Source: JAVBOP01 sp031550405
GTDB taxonomy: Bacteria; Bacteroidota; Ignavibacteria; Kapaibacteriales; UBA2268
Assembly: GCA_031550405.1 (NCBI GenBank)
Contig: JAVBOP010000001.1
Coordinates: 1 to 7,156 of the forward strand
Reading direction: 5' to 3'
Length of the DNA stretch: 7,156 bases
The notes below the pieces were generated by a model. The model did no database searches, was not told where the DNA came from, and saw only the letters and a program-made list of their open reading frames with translations. Shown here piece by piece: positions 6,212 through 7,156 of the stretch (the stretch's first letter is position 1; each line of letters starts with the position of its first letter). The translations under genes were made by a program, and so were the position numbers.

Positions 6212-6242
6212 AAAAAAAAAGCCCGACATAATATATCGGGCT
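6212..6242 (-). terminator. Rho-independent terminator of the 203-aa gene
   Basis: On the minus strand AGCCCGA pairs perfectly with TCGGGCT around a nine-base AT loop and is followed at once by nine T. It starts about 15 bases after the stop codon of the 203-aa gene. The T-tract is contiguous with the TATATTTG promoter of the next gene. Confidence 0.85.
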
Positions 6243-6257
6243 GAGATAGTGTTTTTA

Positions 6258-6869
6258 TTAGTTATTTGCTGGTGGTTCTTCTGGCTCGTACCCTGGAGAA
6301 GAGTACAATTCCATAGAATTATGCATAGAACCATCAAAGAAAAATAATTCCATATATACAGGAATATTATTTTTATAAAGCACTAAGCCATAAGGTTTGT
6401 AAGTATAAAAACCAGCGGGAACTGATATTGATTGAAAAGAAGATTGACCCTGAACAGGTCTTCTCGGAAGAAAAATACTTCCATTCTCAATCTTGATAAT
6501 TTCAACCTCTACATCTTCTTCTACCTTAATTTCGATGATACCACTCGTAAGGGCACTGAATTCACAAGCCACATCAAAAGGTGCTTCTATACTTATATTA
6601 CCACTGCCACCATTAGAGCCACCACCTGTAATCCCCCAATGTGGTAATTTTTTAGGGTGATGGATAATTGGGCCGTAACCATCTCTATATTCTGATGACC
6701 ATTCAGAGCCGCTATCATTATCTTTGTAAGTAGTAACATAATGCCACTTACCATCAGTTCCCAAGTAATTATGGGTACCTGTTACTTGTGGTTTGGCGCT
6801 CGCTTCCTGCGAACTAATTGCCATCATACCTATCATCGCTATAGCAGCGATTAAAATGAATTTTTTCAT
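6258..6869 (-). CDS. Small exported protein of unknown function
   Basis: I chose ATG 6869, giving 203 residues, because it opens a standard signal peptide, MKKFILIAAIAMIGMMAISS, with probable cleavage after ASA (residue 25); the upstream in-frame ATG 6926 would add 19 residues that spoil it. The mature protein has an aromatic polar segment (THNYLGTDGKWHYVTTYKD, about 32-50), a Gly/Ser linker (GGGSNGGSG, 82-90), a probable beta-sandwich (about 91-185: GIIEIKVEEDVEVEIIKIEN, SISVPAGFYTYKPYGLVLY) and an acidic, Pro-rich tail (EPEEPPANN). There is no lipobox and no recognised sorting signal. It does not match a family I know. The context is a single-gene transcript with its own terminator, a TAnnTTTG candidate 98 bases upstream, and a longer structured leader. 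Confidence 0.75.
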   Translation of the reverse strand: MKKFILIAAIAMIGMMAISSQEASAKPQVTGTHNYLGTDGKWHYVTTYKDNDSGSEWSSEYRDGYGPIIHHPKKLPHWGITGGGSNGGSGNISIEAPFDVACEFSALTSGIIEIKVEEDVEVEIIKIENGSIFLPRRPVQGQSSFQSISVPAGFYTYKPYGLVLYKNNIPVYMELFFFDGSMHNSMELYSSPGYEPEEPPANN

Positions 6870-6966
6870 ATAAAAATTTCCGATTAAATTTAACAATACT
6901 AATTTTTTTGCCCTTCTGCAAGACATAGTATCGAAAATTGCTATAATACTATGAACCTCATAAATT

Positions 6967-6983
6967 CAAAAATACTATATTTG
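6967..6983. promoter_or_regulatory. Back-to-back divergent -7 elements
   Basis: The 17-mer CAAAAATACTATATTTG reads TATTTTTG on the minus strand (6974-6967) and TATATTTG on the plus strand (6976-6983), both matching TAnnTTTG, one base apart. The minus-strand copy could start the 203-aa gene with a leader of about 90 bases. Neither has an obvious -33 TTG at the usual spacing, and no plus-strand gene follows in the window. Confidence 0.35.
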
Positions 6984-6990
6984 GTATCAG

Positions 6991-7046
6991 CTGTTGCTTA
7001 GAAATCAAATTTTAGACGTCAGGAAAAGCAACAGAACCCAACTGTT
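6991..7046 (-). other. Mutually exclusive hairpins in the leader of the 203-aa gene
   Basis: CTGTTGCTT (6991-6999) pairs perfectly with AAGCAACAG (7026-7034). The AACAG end of the latter (7030-7034) can instead pair with CTGTT (7042-7046) across a seven-base loop. The two structures share bases and cannot coexist, as in attenuators, but neither is followed by a T-tract, so no switch outcome is visible. Confidence 0.25.
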
Positions 7047-7118
7047 AAAATTTGTTTCTGCCAATACTTCAAAACAAGCTCATTTCATGTTGCCATAGCT
7101 TGCGTGCGAAAGGCATTA

Positions 7119-7149
7119 CAAAATTACAGCATTTTTTAAACCTGTGCAA
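7119..7149 (-). promoter_or_regulatory. Complete Bacteroidetes promoter (TTG, 20-base spacer, TAATTTTG)
   Basis: On the minus strand TTG (7149-7147) is followed after 20 bases by TAATTTTG (7126-7119), matching the -33 and -7 elements at near-ideal spacing. It is the only site in the window with both parts. It points toward the 203-aa gene and implies a leader of about 240 bases. Confidence 0.5.
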
Positions 7150-7156
7150 TAGTTGG

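Larger units (their letters stand above)
6870..7156 (-). other. Long upstream region of the 203-aa gene with structured leader candidates, no gene identified
   Basis: These 287 bases hold no convincing gene. On the minus strand they contain a full TTG-20-TAATTTTG promoter (7119-7149), a 15-codon ORF from ATG 7114 (MPFARKLWQHEMSLF then TGA), competing hairpins (6991-7046) and a second -7 element (6967-6974). The 15-codon ORF's frame continues protein-like after its stop (KF, stop, QLGSVAFPDV, stop), so the stretch might be an old decayed coding region or a conserved leader. Neither can be decided here. Confidence 0.35.

Noticed and set aside
6870..6926. 19-residue N-terminal extension of the 203-aa protein from ATG 6926
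   Set aside because: It would place a basic stretch before a perfect signal peptide beginning at 6869, so it is almost certainly leader DNA.
1..7156. CRISPR array, tRNA, integrase, transposase or a defence system
   Set aside because: I found no regularly spaced repeats, no cloverleaf-like segment and no protein with the hallmark motifs.

Overview
The window looks like an AT-rich Bacteroidetes chromosome, most likely of the order Bacteroidales. Three things suggest this. Several sites match the Bacteroidetes -7 promoter element TAnnTTTG. The genes use A-rich start contexts with little Shine-Dalgarno character. The first two genes belong to the TolQ/ExbB-like plus DUF2149 pair that in this group follows a CobN-like chelatase gene, as in the Porphyromonas hmu haem locus. 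No species can be named from the sequence alone.

Positions 1-1036 (+ strand) are the tail of that operon: 13 terminal codons of an upstream gene, a MotA/TolQ/ExbB-family proton-channel gene cut by an in-frame TAA, and an intact, overlapping DUF2149 gene that I read as its ExbD-like partner. The pair probably energised outer-membrane uptake or a chelatase reaction. The stop codon suggests the motor is broken or is made in two pieces.

Positions 1228-3295 (+ strand) hold a predicted lipoprotein lipase/esterase and, 25 bases later, a Rossmann/DUF2520 oxidoreductase-like protein. They are probably co-transcribed.

Positions 3352-4439 (- strand) hold a second, unrelated alpha/beta-hydrolase lipoprotein. 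It is flanked on both sides by gene debris: a frameshifted 35-codon remnant overlapping its 3' end, and a 40-codon fragment upstream that resembles the C-terminus of YdeI/OmdA-family proteins. The same spacer carries a short palindrome, a hairpin repeat and a promoter.

Positions 4539-7156 (- strand) hold two exported proteins of unknown function. One is 550 aa with a CxxxC motif near its N-terminus and a probable beta-rich body. The other is 203 aa. An intrinsic terminator separates them and its T-tract runs straight into the next gene's promoter. The last ~285 bases are a structured leader upstream of the 203-aa gene.

Three perfect TGAAT-WWWW-ATTCA palindromes, identical to the enterobacterial ARG-box core, sit in the three + strand intergenic gaps before position 2429. 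They are the strongest unexplained signal. I saw no tRNA, rRNA, CRISPR array or intact insertion sequence. One broken gene and two decayed fragments in 7 kb suggest a decaying or fast-rearranging accessory region rather than a new intact system.
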